Below, in pieces: positions 48,360 to 57,143 of a stretch of 64,000 bases of DNA; the first letter of the stretch is position 1; each line of letters starts with the position of its first letter. The stretch is from CAWGYT01 sp963826795. GTDB lineage: Bacteria; Planctomycetota; Planctomycetia; Pirellulales; Pirellulaceae. Below the pieces are notes generated by a model. That model searched no databases and was not told where the DNA came from. It was given only the letters and a program-made list of their open reading frames with translations. Location of the stretch: contig CAWGYT010000008.1 in NCBI GenBank assembly GCA_963826795.1, positions 62,001 through 126,000 of the forward strand. The letters run 5' to 3'. The position numbers and the translations under genes are program-made.

Positions 48360-48545
48360 CTAACGCTCTTCCAGCTGCAGCGTGGCGATCAGGATTTCTG
48401 CACCTGGCGTCAGGGCCCGCAACTTGGTCGCGATCACGGCCTTCTCCGACGGGTTGGCCTTCTCGATTCGCTTCTTGTAGTGCGTCAGCTTTTCACGGCG
48501 GTGCCGCCTTCGCTTGATCTCTTTTCGCCGTTCGCAACTTCCCAT
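48360..48545 (-). CDS. Small basic DUF6800-type protein
   Basis: 61 residues, very basic in the first half (ERRKEIKRRRHRREKLTHYK) and with a conserved-looking end (KLRALTPGAEILIATLQLEER). The pattern agrees with the DUF6800 family of planctomycetes that I recall. The ATG at 48545 is preferred over 48557 (MREIMGSC). Downstream, in the same direction, of the large kinase gene, with a 95-base gap. No function is known; a nucleic acid or ribosome contact is plausible from charge only. Confidence 0.65.
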   Translation of the reverse strand: MGSCERRKEIKRRRHRREKLTHYKKRIEKANPSEKAVIATKLRALTPGAEILIATLQLEER

Positions 48546-48639
48546 AATTTCCCGCATTCTGAAGAAAAATGAAGTCGGTTGGGTGACCCCGCAACGGATC
48601 CCGCAGAGTGAGTTCTTCTATCACGAACGCGCCGCAGCG

Positions 48640-51102
48640 TCAACGCTTCGGAATCCCCGCGGAATTCGGATTTCCAAGCGTTTGGGCGGCCGAATGGCTT
48701 TTGATCTCTCGCTTGAATTCTGGGATCGGTGGCAATTTTCCGCGAGTTCGGGAAAGGTAGCCGGTACGCCACTCGGGCAGCAGCATGACCAGGGCGAGCA
48801 GTGGGAGGACGAACAGGCCGACGACGGCCAGTCCCAGCCAGCGCAGGTTGGTCCTGAGCCGACGGCTGGGACCCGAGACGAGCTCTTCCGACTCACGTAC
48901 CAAGGCCACCAACTTGCTACCGGAGCCGTCTGGGATCTGAACGTCGGCCCAGGCTGTTCGCCAGCGACCGCCAAATTGTTCGACGGCACCGAAGTCGGGA
49001 TGTCCGAAGGGATCCACGCTGATGGTCGACTGCCAATCGTCGGAGCGGACGCTCGCCGTTCCGACGTCTTCGCGGAGATGATTGTCGCGGAGCGCGCTGG
49101 GGTGGTGATGGTATGGATGTTCGATAATTTTCGCGGTTTCGGGGTCCGGTCGCGGGTCGAGCAAGACGGCGTAGCCGACCGCCTCGACCTCGGCGCTCGG
49201 TTCGGGAGGTTCCAGCAACGAGCCGAGCTGGAGAAACATGCCGACGACACCGACCAGTTGCCCGTCGTCCCAGACGGGGGCGGAGATGGCGAGCACCCAA
49301 TAGTTCGTCTCTTTTGTACGAAACACGGCCGACAGTCGCGGCCCGTCGCCTGGCCGCCACGACGTGGGTGGATGAGTCCCCTCCTCGGAGCTGGCCGGTA
49401 GGCCGGTAAAGTACGAGCGATAGGCAAAGTCGCGCGTCACCGCGGGCCGCCAGGGATCGCGTGCCAATTGACAGCCATCGGGTCCGCAGATCCACCAGGC
49501 GAGCACGTTTTCCGCGACCTCGTCGGGGTCATACTCCCACAACGGCGGCCCCAGGCGTTCGCTGATCGCATCCACGCCCTCGCTTTCCCAATTGGGATTG
49601 GCGGAAATCCAGGACTGCAGCGGGCGGAGGTCGGTCGGGAGCGGCGGCCAGTCAGCAGCTGGGCGGTCGAGAGCGGAACGATCCCAGTCGGCGAGCTGCG
49701 ATTTGAGCTCCCCATAGACCGCGTTGTCCCGCACCCGCTCGGCCAGCCGACGTCGCAGCTCCGGCGTACCGGCTGCTGTCTGAACGTGCCGGAACTTCTC
49801 CCGCAGCTTCTGCTCCGCGGCGCTGGCGACCCACTTGGCGGTGTCCCGCAACGACCGCTGGGCGACGCCGTCGAGCGTCTGTTCGAAGGACGTGACCTGA
49901 CGCTCCAGTCCAAGACCGGCACAAACCACGGCGGTCGCCATCAGAGCGACCGTCAACAGGGTACCCCAAACGGCCTTGGGGTGGGCCCGACACCATCGCA
50001 CGATTCGCTCGGACCGGGAGATTGGGCGGGCCCCAATGGGCTCACCCAGACAATACCGATCGAGGTCGTCGGCCAGCTCCGCGGCCGAGGGGTAACGGCG
50101 GGCCGGATCCTTCTCGAGACACTTGAGGCAAATCGTGGACAAATCGAGATCGACGTGCTCGTTGAATTGTCGGGGCGATTGAGGTTCCTCGTGGATCGCC
50201 GCTTGGAGCGTGTCGAGGATGCTTCGTCCGGGAAAGGGTGGACGATTCGTGACCAGGCGAAACAGAATGGCCCCCAGCGAGTAGACATCCGATAAGGGGC
50301 CGACTTCCGCGGACCGTCCGGCGGCTTGTTCCGGCGACATGTAGCTGGGTGTACCCATCACCTGGCCGTCGTAGGTGAGCTGCGAGTCGCTGGCGACATC
50401 CTTGGCCAAACCAAAGTCAGTCAGCCTTGCCTGGCCCAGCTCGTCCAACAACACGTTGGCCGGCTTCAGATCGCGGTGGACGATGTTTCGCGAGTGAGCG
50501 AAATGCACGGTGCGTGCCACGCTGCCGACGATTTCGGCCGCACGTCGTGGCGGGAGGGGACCCTTGGCCAGCAGATCTTCCAGTGAGCCGGCTTCGAAGA
50601 GGCCCATCGAGAAAAAGTAGTTGCCGTCATGCTGGCCGATTTCGTAGACAGGGACGATGCCCGGATGATTCAGACGCGCCGCCGCTTCGGCCTCCGTCTG
50701 AAATCGCTGGATCTGCTCGCTGGACGCCAGTCGCGACTCGCGAATCATCTTCAGCGCAACGGGTCGGTTCAGGCTGATTTGCCGAGCCCGGTAGACCACG
50801 CCCATCCCGCCACGCCCGAGCTCTTCGAAGATCTCGTAGTCGCCAAATGGTTGTCCGTACAAGGGGGGCCGTTCGCCCGTCGTGTCGCTTGTCGCACTCG
50901 TCGCCGAACCGGATTGTGTCGCCGCGAGATCCGCGTCACCCGCCCACGGCATGGTGCTCGAGACCTCGACTGCTTCGATCCGCTTTTGGCACGCGTCACA
51001 GATTTTGAGATGGACCGCGACCTCGTCGATCTGGCTCTCGCCGAGCCGGCCTCCCGCAAAGGCGGCCAGGACATCATCACTCGGGTGCGATTCGACGGAC
51101 AC
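48640..51102 (-). CDS. Receptor-like Ser/Thr kinase with zinc finger and extracytoplasmic sensor domain
   Basis: 820 residues. The start is a putative zinc finger of the anti-sigma type (HLKICDACQKR, with His and two Cys). Then comes a complete kinase domain: GRGGMGVVYRARQ, VALKMI, HRDLKPANVLL, LTDFGLAKD. A membrane helix (VWGTLLTVALMATAVVCAGLGLE) leads to a region of about 270 residues resembling a dCache-type sensor (RSYFTGLP, then FRTKETNYWVLAISAPVWDDGQLVGVVGMFLQLGSLL). A last helix (WLGLAVVGLFVLPLLALVMLLPEW) returns it to the cytoplasm. The GTG at 51102 has GGGGAG upstream; the longer frame to 51330 runs into a repeat array. Confidence 0.85.
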   Translation of the reverse strand: MSVESHPSDDVLAAFAGGRLGESQIDEVAVHLKICDACQKRIEAVEVSSTMPWAGDADLAATQSGSATSATSDTTGERPPLYGQPFGDYEIFEELGRGGMGVVYRARQISLNRPVALKMIRESRLASSEQIQRFQTEAEAAARLNHPGIVPVYEIGQHDGNYFFSMGLFEAGSLEDLLAKGPLPPRRAAEIVGSVARTVHFAHSRNIVHRDLKPANVLLDELGQARLTDFGLAKDVASDSQLTYDGQVMGTPSYMSPEQAAGRSAEVGPLSDVYSLGAILFRLVTNRPPFPGRSILDTLQAAIHEEPQSPRQFNEHVDLDLSTICLKCLEKDPARRYPSAAELADDLDRYCLGEPIGARPISRSERIVRWCRAHPKAVWGTLLTVALMATAVVCAGLGLERQVTSFEQTLDGVAQRSLRDTAKWVASAAEQKLREKFRHVQTAAGTPELRRRLAERVRDNAVYGELKSQLADWDRSALDRPAADWPPLPTDLRPLQSWISANPNWESEGVDAISERLGPPLWEYDPDEVAENVLAWWICGPDGCQLARDPWRPAVTRDFAYRSYFTGLPASSEEGTHPPTSWRPGDGPRLSAVFRTKETNYWVLAISAPVWDDGQLVGVVGMFLQLGSLLEPPEPSAEVEAVGYAVLLDPRPDPETAKIIEHPYHHHPSALRDNHLREDVGTASVRSDDWQSTISVDPFGHPDFGAVEQFGGRWRTAWADVQIPDGSGSKLVALVRESEELVSGPSRRLRTNLRWLGLAVVGLFVLPLLALVMLLPEWRTGYLSRTRGKLPPIPEFKREIKSHSAAQTLGNPNSAGIPKR

Positions 51103-51194
51103 GGTCGACTCCCCAAAACAAGCGACATGTGACCAACATAACCGACCTTGACGTGAAATGCATCCCGATTTCGGTCGGCACCGCAATGACGCCG

Positions 51195-51447
51195 CGCCCC
51201 CCTCATCCGGCCTTCGGCCACCTTCTCCCGCGCTGGGGAGAAGGGACATGCGGTTGTCACCTCTCCCGTCGGGAGAAGGGACATGCAGTTGCCACCTCTC
51301 CCGTCGGGAGAAGGGACATGCGGTTGTCACACCTCCCGTCGGGAGAAGGGAGATGCAGTTGTCACCTCTCCCGTCGGGAGAAGGGACATGCAGTTGTCAC
51401 CTCTCCCGTCGGGAGAAGCGAGATGCAGTTGTCACCTCTCCCGGGAG
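51195..51447. repeat. Intergenic repeat array C with 35-nt tandem units
   Basis: It opens with the array A start (CCCCCTCATCCGGCC at about 51199), then a 35-base unit containing CTCTCCCGTCGGGAGA and GGGACATGCAGTTGTCAC is repeated about six times from 51237 to 51447. The palindromic units differ only by single bases. No spacers; this is not a CRISPR array. Confidence 0.9.
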
Positions 51448-51456
51448 CGGGCCGAG

Positions 51457-51940
51457 TTATCCTCCGGTTTTTTCGATCTCCGAGAGCGTCTCGGCCATGG
51501 CGCCATAAAGAAGCGCAGGAGGTAAAGTCGGTTGCGGATCGCTTTCATACGATTCGCCACTCAAGCCGACTAAAAGCCCGATCCGGCTTTCCTTCCAAGG
51601 CTCCCCTTTGCATGCCGAGGCGGGGACGCGGCTTGTCAGCTCGACGATCCAGATGCTGATCACGCCCTCCGTCAGCCATCACGGAAGCGATCGTAGGAGC
51701 CTCGACATCCGCCAGACTACCTCGGGACGATTGTTGCTGGCCGAGGCGAAACTGGATGCCGAAGCTCCCGAGGAGACCATCAGGGCCAGCACTCGCGGAC
51801 GCACGGCATGCTCGAGGGCCAGTCCCAATTCCGCCAACGTTCGGGGGCCGACCATCCGGGTGCAAGCACCCGCCCACGATCTCACTTATTTCCCGCGCCA
51901 ACACTCGCAAACGATCCCTCTGCGAAGCCGATAACCCCAT
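51457..51940 (-). pseudogene. Unidentified gene with an internal frameshift and in-frame stop
   Basis: Start ATG at 51940 has GGGAGG and GAGAGG just upstream. The first 32 residues (MGLSASQRDRLRVLAREISE) are in one frame, then from about 51850 the likely continuation is in the next frame (TLAELGLALEHAVRPRVLAL). That frame meets a TGA at 51679-51681 and continues open as WLTEGVISIWIVEL to the stop at 51457. Family not recognised. Both changes together suggest decay, though a real start signal remains. Confidence 0.4.
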
Positions 51941-52196
51941 CCTCTCATCCTCCCTGCCTGGCCTCAGCGGACACCGACTCCCGGCCAGCGACCCGCAGAT
52001 TCTCTCCCCCCGCGACCCAAAATGCCATGCCCATTGCCGACCGCGACGTGCACCCCGCACGGACCCGGGACCGTTCCTGGCATGGCGGGCCGTTGGGAAA
52101 TCGTGTATTCTTGCGACTTCCAACGGACTCGACGGTTCCAGGGGGCGCCACGACCGCCACGCCGGCCCCTCCGATCCGGACCGTCGCAAAATCACA

Positions 52197-52271
52197 CGGG
52201 GTGTAGCGCAGCCTGGTTAGCGCGTTTGACTGGGGGTCAAAAGGTCGCAGGTTCGAATCCTGTCACCCCGA
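52197..52271 (+). tRNA. tRNA-Pro (anticodon GGG)
   Basis: A cloverleaf folds cleanly. Acceptor stem CGGGGTG pairs with CACCCCG, D-stem GCGC/GCGC encloses GCCTGGTTA, anticodon stem TTTGA/TCAAA encloses loop CTGGGGG (anticodon GGG), and the T-arm is GCAGG-TTCGAAT-CCTGT. CCA is not encoded. It lies just before the accessory region that fills the rest of the window. Confidence 0.95.
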
Positions 52272-52437
52272 CTGAACTGGATTGAAGGCCGTTCGGCAAG
52301 AATGTCGAACGGCTTTCTCTTTTCTGTGACTAGAGTTACGTCGCCCAGGGTACGGTTCAAAGATACGATTTCCCGCCGCGTATCAAAGCAAGAATCGGAG
52401 ACGCGATTCCTGTAGTCCCCGCGCCGTCATCCCCGCG
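52272..52437. other. Gap after tRNA
   Basis: Contains ATGTCGAACGGCT and CGAATGTCGAACG-like short inverted stretches after the tRNA (a possible terminator at about 52281-52320: GCCGTTCGGCAAGAATGTCGAACGGC pairs as a hairpin followed by TTTCTCTTTTC). No gene. Confidence 0.5.
52285..52325 (+). terminator. Likely rho-independent terminator after tRNA-Pro
   Basis: GCCGTTCGGCA and TGTCGAACGGC form a strong stem with a short loop, followed by TTTCTCTTTTCTG, a T-rich tract. It lies some 15 bases after the tRNA end. Confidence 0.7.
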
Positions 52438-52756
52438 CTAGGCCAAATCGCTCTTCGAGATGTCTCGTCGCGAATGAATAACGGCGAGTATGAAAACGCA
52501 GTCAGTAGCGGGCTCGTAGCGGTGAATCACGCGATATGGATCCCCGAGGACTTGGCGATAATCGGATCCGGGAAACTCGGGAACTGCGTGCCCCGACTCG
52601 GGAAAGTCGATCAAACGGCCGACGGACTTCATGATTCTGTCCCTTCATGATTCTGTCCGCAGTGATCGCAGCATAACGCGGCGAGTCGTCCGCGATGAAT
52701 TCGAAGACCCGACGTACGTCCGCAAGTGCTGGTTCCGTCCAGATCACTTCCGCCAT
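52438..52756 (-). pseudogene. ParE/RelE-type toxin, broken by a 16-bp duplication
   Basis: The N-terminal half (AEVIWTEPALADVRRVFEFIADDSPRYAAITADRIMK) is typical of ParE. After a perfect tandem copy of 16 bases (52627-52642 and 52643-52658, core GACAGAATCATGAAGG on the minus strand) the frame is lost. The C-terminal half (SVGRLIDFPESGHAVPEFPGSDYRQVLGDPYRVIHRYEP) is in another frame and ends at 52438. Removing one copy restores a normal toxin of about 100 residues. ATG at 52756 overlaps the antitoxin stop by 13 bases. Confidence 0.85.
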
Positions 52757-52923
52757 GACTCGACCTGACGCCTGGCCTCGGCGTGAGCGCAAGTGCGTCC
52801 CTCGCCGATCGCGCGTTCCGCCAGTTCGACTTTGGCTCGAACGTACAGTTCCTCGATGAGTTGCTCCGCATCGATCTCGTCCGGAAATCGCTGAACCAAT
52901 TCGAGTACATCTTGTTTTTTCAT
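52744..52923 (-). CDS. Antitoxin of the ParE-type module
   Basis: 59 residues (MKKQDVLELVQRFPDEIDAEQLIEELYVRAKVELAERAIGEG...). Small acidic-helical antitoxin ahead of the ParE-like gene with overlapping ends, the usual TA arrangement. It has no obvious ribbon-helix-helix but fits short ParD-like antitoxins. An upstream ATG at 52953 would add ten residues. The palindrome at 52962-52973 is just upstream. Confidence 0.7.
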   Translation of the reverse strand: MKKQDVLELVQRFPDEIDAEQLIEELYVRAKVELAERAIGEGRTCAHAEARRQVESWRK

Positions 52924-52961
52924 CGGTTGCTCACACCGAACTGCGTTGGACATTTAACGGA

Positions 52962-52973
52962 TTACAATTGTAA
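52962..52973 (-). promoter_or_regulatory. Operator/promoter of the ParE-type module
   Basis: TTACAATTGTAA is a perfect 12-base palindrome. Read on the minus strand it includes TACAAT, one mismatch from the -10 consensus, so an antitoxin bound here would block transcription. Confidence 0.5.
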
Positions 52974-53137
52974 CGCACTTCATGGAGCCTGCCGAGGATC
53001 CGTCGAACTCGAGCAGCTACCGACTCGTCCAACGCCGTCGTCGCGCCGACCGTCGCGCAAGTTGATCTGCCGTCTGGAGATAACCGGCGGGAGGCACCGG
53101 ATAGCCTTGGACGAAGCGGTCGAGCAGGGTGGCGAAC

Positions 53138-53167
53138 GGTTCAAAGACGCGACAGTCGCCCCGACTG
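53138..53167. repeat. att-like repeat, left copy
   Basis: A 30-base sequence that matches 62366-62395 at 25 of 30 positions: GGTTCAAA, then a divergent block of five, then GACAGTCGCCCCGACTG. The tail CAGTCG-CCC-CGACTG is an inverted repeat. The tRNA-Pro T-arm/3' end (52250-52274, GGTTCGAATCCTGTCACCCCGACTG) is similar. Confidence 0.5.
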
Positions 53168-53378
53168 AATTGAGGCTTGAAAACAAGGGTTTTTTGAACG
53201 ACGCCCCTCCTGAGACGTGCTACAAACCCCGGCGTGCTACGCATGTGCTACAGTTGGCGGCGACACCGGTAGCCGCACGATCCGCCACCAGCGTGCCGCC
53301 GAGAAGCCCCCTAGATCGCTCCTCGCGAGCGCAGGGAGGGTTAGGCGACTCGGAACACCTGTTCTCTGTAGCTGCCGG

Positions 53379-53648
53379 TCATTCTCCGGCGCCGGCCCGG
53401 TCGGCTTCCAGCTCCGCCCGTTGGATGACGCCAGCCCGAAGTAAGAAGGGGACGAACTCGGGGTCCAGCTGGTCGAGCAGCTGCTCGTCATCGGCGGCGA
53501 GCAGACCACCGAAGTATTTATCGACGACCGAGTCCGCTTCGGCGGTCGCGGTCCGACCGAGGGCCACCGTGGCGCCGGCAACCTGGTCGCGCAAGTGGGC
53601 GAGATGCTGGTCGAGGATCGCCCGGAGTCGAATCGTCTGAAGGTTCAT
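53379..53648 (-). CDS. Small helical hypothetical protein
   Basis: 89 residues (MNLQTIRLRAILDQHLAHLRDQVAGATVALGR...). Acidic and helical, with no named domain. The open frame extends to 53915 but the ATG at 53648 looks best. Possibly planctomycete-specific. No Shine-Dalgarno stands out. Confidence 0.4.
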   Translation of the reverse strand: MNLQTIRLRAILDQHLAHLRDQVAGATVALGRTATAEADSVVDKYFGGLLAADDEQLLDQLDPEFVPFLLRAGVIQRAELEADRAGAGE

Positions 53649-54396
53649 GGGTCGGATTGTAGCTGAAATGGGCGATCGCTCACGGGCCAGAATCGACCGC
53701 TTCAGACGGCAGGGTATTGGGAGTCGCGTTCTCTGAAGGCGCGAACTTTGAGCCTTAAAAACAAGTGGTTCCAGAGGCCAAGATCGCGACTTTTGCGAAT
53801 CGGCTGGGCGGCCGGAGTTCAGCTTTGCGGAACAAAAAGGCGACCCGGTGTGACCCGTGCCGCCTGGTGGTTGTCGAAGTTGGGTGCCGTGGCTCCCACT
53901 TCTGCGCTCGGTCAATAGAAGCGTTCACGCCGCAGCCAGACGCGACCGGCCTCGGCCTGGACGTTGAACAGCGAACCGCAGCCAACGCAGCGCCTCGTCC
54001 CCGGCACCTAACCTGCTTCGGCCACGCTGATTTCGCCGCCGCAATCTGGACACGGCGGCCGAGGCCGCTGCTGCATACGTCACGCGCTTCGTGCGCTCGG
54101 AGTTTCACGCCGAAGCGTCGTAGCAGGCGTCAGCAACCTTGCATTCGACGCCCGGAGAGAGTCAAGTCACATGAACGATCGTTCCGAAAACGGTCGTTAT
54201 TCGGCGCATTTTTGCTTAGCGAGAAGCACCGTACCGCGACACCTATCGCAACAAGGACAAGTACAAACCTCCACATGGTGTTGTCATGAGGGCGACATCC
54301 ACCCATTTGCTGCGGTCATTACCACCAAGGTGGTTCGGTACCTCGCGACGACAACACTCACGGTCCGTGATGCCGAATGTCAATTCCATTCAGCGA
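53649..54396. other. Gene-free stretch
   Basis: About 750 bases. TTTGAGCCTTAAAAACAAG near 53742 resembles TTGAGGCTTGAAAACAAG near 53171 (diverged repeat). No credible gene. Confidence 0.4.
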
Positions 54397-56325
54397 TCAG
54401 AGCGCGAAGCTTTTCACCGTCAGCACCAGTTGATCGAGGACTGCTTCCGCCTCACGCCGTTTAATCTCATCAACTCGCTCCGCGAAGCCATGATCGAATT
54501 GCAATAGCTCAATCAGCAATTCCTCGCATTGCCAAAGGGAACTTGCGACTGCACATTGAACACTGAGCTTAATGTCGTCGATCGACGCTTCAAATTGCAA
54601 GTCCTTGATGGCGCGAAACTCCGTGCAGTCCAAGACGGCATGAAGCCCTTCAAGTCGATATCGTTCGTTGAGCATCATCGATTCGGCCTTTTCGATTTGT
54701 CGCGAAATCAAAAGGTCACGCATGCGTTGTTCCAATGCACGTTCGTCGTCCAACAGCAGTGCGACTGCCTCAGACGACAAATCCTTCTCAGGTACGCCAA
54801 AGATCTCCGGGTCCGGCCCCGGACCGCGTGCGCCCAAGCTGTCGTTCACGAAGTCCCTACGCCACTGTGCGTATGGCGCAGACTGCGCATGAATCAAGTC
54901 TCGCTGCTTTTCGCTCAAATCGAGTCCGTTGTTTTCCAGCGAGTTCATCACAGCGCTGACGAATCCATCCTTAATGAGCTTCGGCTTGTCGTTAGGCACG
55001 AGGTGCGGGCGCTCCGTTGACATCTTCGACACTAAGGCGCGCAGTCTTGCGCCATCATCGCCAAGATTCTCGAATACTGCGTTCATTTCTTGCTGCAGTG
55101 CCTCCTCCGCCTTCGTCCGATAAGCGTCAGCAAGGGCTGATAATTCACGATTCAGTTTGCCAATCGCAGCAGTAGCATTACTCTCGGCTCGGTCGAGTTG
55201 GGCCTTTACTTCTTCCGGGTTCTCCAGGTCTAAATCGTTGACGATGGGATTGTCAGTGCGTTCCAGTACGGCGCGAAGGCCGCCACGCCTGTATTGCCTC
55301 CTCAAACTTCGCTTGTGCATTTGCCTAATTCGTTCCCGTCGATCCGTCGTTACGCTGAACACAGGCGGTTGATTCGCAGGCGTTGAGTTGCCGATCTGGT
55401 CACCGGCGACGTTCACTTCTGACAAGTCTACGACGCCATCGATTGAACCTTCGTCATCGATGACAATTAGAGTTGGGCTGGCATCAACTGAAAAAGATTG
55501 GCCGAGCACCGAGAGTTTGCCATTCACGATCTCGAACGAGATGTCCGCGAAAGTGCACGCCGAACCACCATCGATCGTCTGATAAGTAAAACGTCGATTG
55601 CCCGCTCCGCTTGCCCCTTGTGCTTCACCATCAACAGTGCCTGAAAGTAGAATCGGCCCGCTTGACGAATTCCCAGTAAACGGCTTCCCCTCAATGGCCA
55701 ACCGGATGTTTCCAAGTTCTGATACGCCGTAGTTGTCGACGGAATATGTGATTCGGCTAGAGGTCACACTTCCATTTGCATGCCGCGTGATGGATGTTCG
55801 AATGGGCGACATTAACGGCTTCCAACGCTGTCGCTTTCGACCGGCCAATGCACCGATCGTCGCAGGGTCCCCCGCGTCACTCGAATGATTGGCATTCAAA
55901 ATCAGCAACTGTACGTGCTTCACCTTGTCGCCTTTGACGCGAAGCTCGTCCTGAATGGTTTGGAATGTTAAGTCCTTCGGCAGCACGTCACCGAATTCCA
56001 AAATTGAGAAAGGCTTTTCTCGCACGACGAAGACCTTGTGAGGGCTCCAGATGTCGAACGTCGACTCACCGACAAATGCCGGTCGGTCGCCTTGCCAAAG
56101 CCCTTTCCTGGATCCTATTTCGATCATCCGACACTGCAGCGTGCCAAAGTCAATTGATAAGGAACCGCGCGAGGCATCGTAAATGAGCATGACCGTATCG
56201 TCGCTTGCCGGCGCCTGGACCATCGTGATCGGTACTTCAGCCGACCAACTGTCGGCACTCAGCAAGGTCATCATTGCTCCCAAGGCGAGTGCACGGGCTG
56301 TCAAGCCATACGGTTGGCAGATCAT
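54397..56325 (-). CDS. Large secreted hypothetical protein
   Basis: 642 residues. A signal peptide (residues about 1-28, LGAMMTLLSADSWSA) then a beta-rich region, followed from residue about 340 by a helical stretch (residues 390-470 are coiled-coil like) with many Glu/Arg/Leu residues. No enzyme motif. Codon use and GC are lower than those of the left part of the window. Family unknown to me; the pattern (beta head, long helical tail) suggests a structural or binding protein. GGGGATAG lies about nine bases upstream of ATG at 56325. Confidence 0.55.
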   Translation of the reverse strand: MICQPYGLTARALALGAMMTLLSADSWSAEVPITMVQAPASDDTVMLIYDASRGSLSIDFGTLQCRMIEIGSRKGLWQGDRPAFVGESTFDIWSPHKVFVVREKPFSILEFGDVLPKDLTFQTIQDELRVKGDKVKHVQLLILNANHSSDAGDPATIGALAGRKRQRWKPLMSPIRTSITRHANGSVTSSRITYSVDNYGVSELGNIRLAIEGKPFTGNSSSGPILLSGTVDGEAQGASGAGNRRFTYQTIDGGSACTFADISFEIVNGKLSVLGQSFSVDASPTLIVIDDEGSIDGVVDLSEVNVAGDQIGNSTPANQPPVFSVTTDRRERIRQMHKRSLRRQYRRGGLRAVLERTDNPIVNDLDLENPEEVKAQLDRAESNATAAIGKLNRELSALADAYRTKAEEALQQEMNAVFENLGDDGARLRALVSKMSTERPHLVPNDKPKLIKDGFVSAVMNSLENNGLDLSEKQRDLIHAQSAPYAQWRRDFVNDSLGARGPGPDPEIFGVPEKDLSSEAVALLLDDERALEQRMRDLLISRQIEKAESMMLNERYRLEGLHAVLDCTEFRAIKDLQFEASIDDIKLSVQCAVASSLWQCEELLIELLQFDHGFAERVDEIKRREAEAVLDQLVLTVKSFAL

Positions 56326-56638
56326 TCATCTATCCCCTGGATTGTTTTCTGCTTAAGGCAGGCTCCAACTATTTGTCCTGAGGAAAACGACGTCTGTTGG
56401 CGTCGAATTGCCGCTGCGTTTCAACGCGATGAGTCAAACCGGTGCCAAACGTTGGTAATTCGGCGCGTCCAAACAATCGAGTGCCCCGGACCGTTTCTCG
56501 GGACCGCTTTCATGTCAAGGCACGTTGGCGAAACAATCACTGCCTCGCCCAGCCTACCCCCCCCCACGAGCGGCATTCGCCTTCGGGCGGTCTGGCCGTG
56601 TCTTAATGGGTCGATTGATGAAACAAATTGCCAGGTCA
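56326..56638. other. Gap
   Basis: No gene. A C8-containing run CCCCCCCC lies near 56562. Confidence 0.4.
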
Positions 56639-56938
56639 TCAGGTTGATCGTTCAAACCACCCCTTAGGATCCGAGGCAGCATGAAAGATGCCCAGGATCG
56701 TGATCACTTGTTTCTCGCATTCGAACAGTATGACGTATGGAAAATGGTGGAGCATCGCTACTCGACACATCTCATGGATACGGCCGAATGAATCCGGCCT
56801 CTCTGTAATCGCCTCGATCCGGTCCCGGACGGAGTTGCGAAAACGGTTGCCCAGTTCCTTAGAAATGTTGTCATAGTGTCGAGTCGCATCAGTTAGGTCA
56901 CCGGCGACAAGCGGGTGGTAACGACGCCGATTACCCAT
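56639..56938 (-). CDS. ParE/RelE-type toxin
   Basis: 99 residues (RRYHPLVAGDLTDATRHYDNISKELGNRFRNSVRDRIEAITERPD...). Fold pattern and the end VITILGIFHAASDPKGW match ParE/RelE toxins (HxxR-type basic end). ATG at 56938 shares 8 bases with the antitoxin stop. The open frame to 57043 is not needed. Intact, in contrast to the 52.5-kb copy. Confidence 0.75.
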   Translation of the reverse strand: MGNRRRYHPLVAGDLTDATRHYDNISKELGNRFRNSVRDRIEAITERPDSFGRIHEMCRVAMLHHFPYVILFECEKQVITILGIFHAASDPKGWFERST

Positions 56939-57143
56939 CGACAAGTCGCCAAAGCTCGTCGTCATCGATTGCAATTGAAGGATTGTCGCGTAGCTCATCG
57001 GAGCGGCGCGTTGCCTCCTGCAATACTTCCGGTGGGATAGCAATCGGTTGCTTCGACGCCGCTATATCCTCCCACAACTGCGTAACGATCCGCAGCTTTT
57101 CGGAGACGGGAAGGTTACGGAGGCTGGCAAGGTCAACGGTCAT
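56931..57143 (-). CDS. Addiction module antitoxin (TIGR02574-like)
   Basis: 70 residues (MTVDLASLRNLPVSEKLRIVTQLWEDIAASKQPI). Pattern of the short putative addiction module component family: helical, leucine-rich, with LWEDI and an acidic tail (DDDELWRLVDG). Precedes and overlaps the toxin gene. ATG at 57143 preferred over 57176. Confidence 0.75.
   Translation of the reverse strand: MTVDLASLRNLPVSEKLRIVTQLWEDIAASKQPIAIPPEVLQEATRRSDELRDNPSIAIDDDELWRLVDG

Noticed and set aside
51237..51447. Regular 35-base repeats looked like a CRISPR array
   Set aside because: Repeats follow each other without unique spacers, and no cas gene is nearby.
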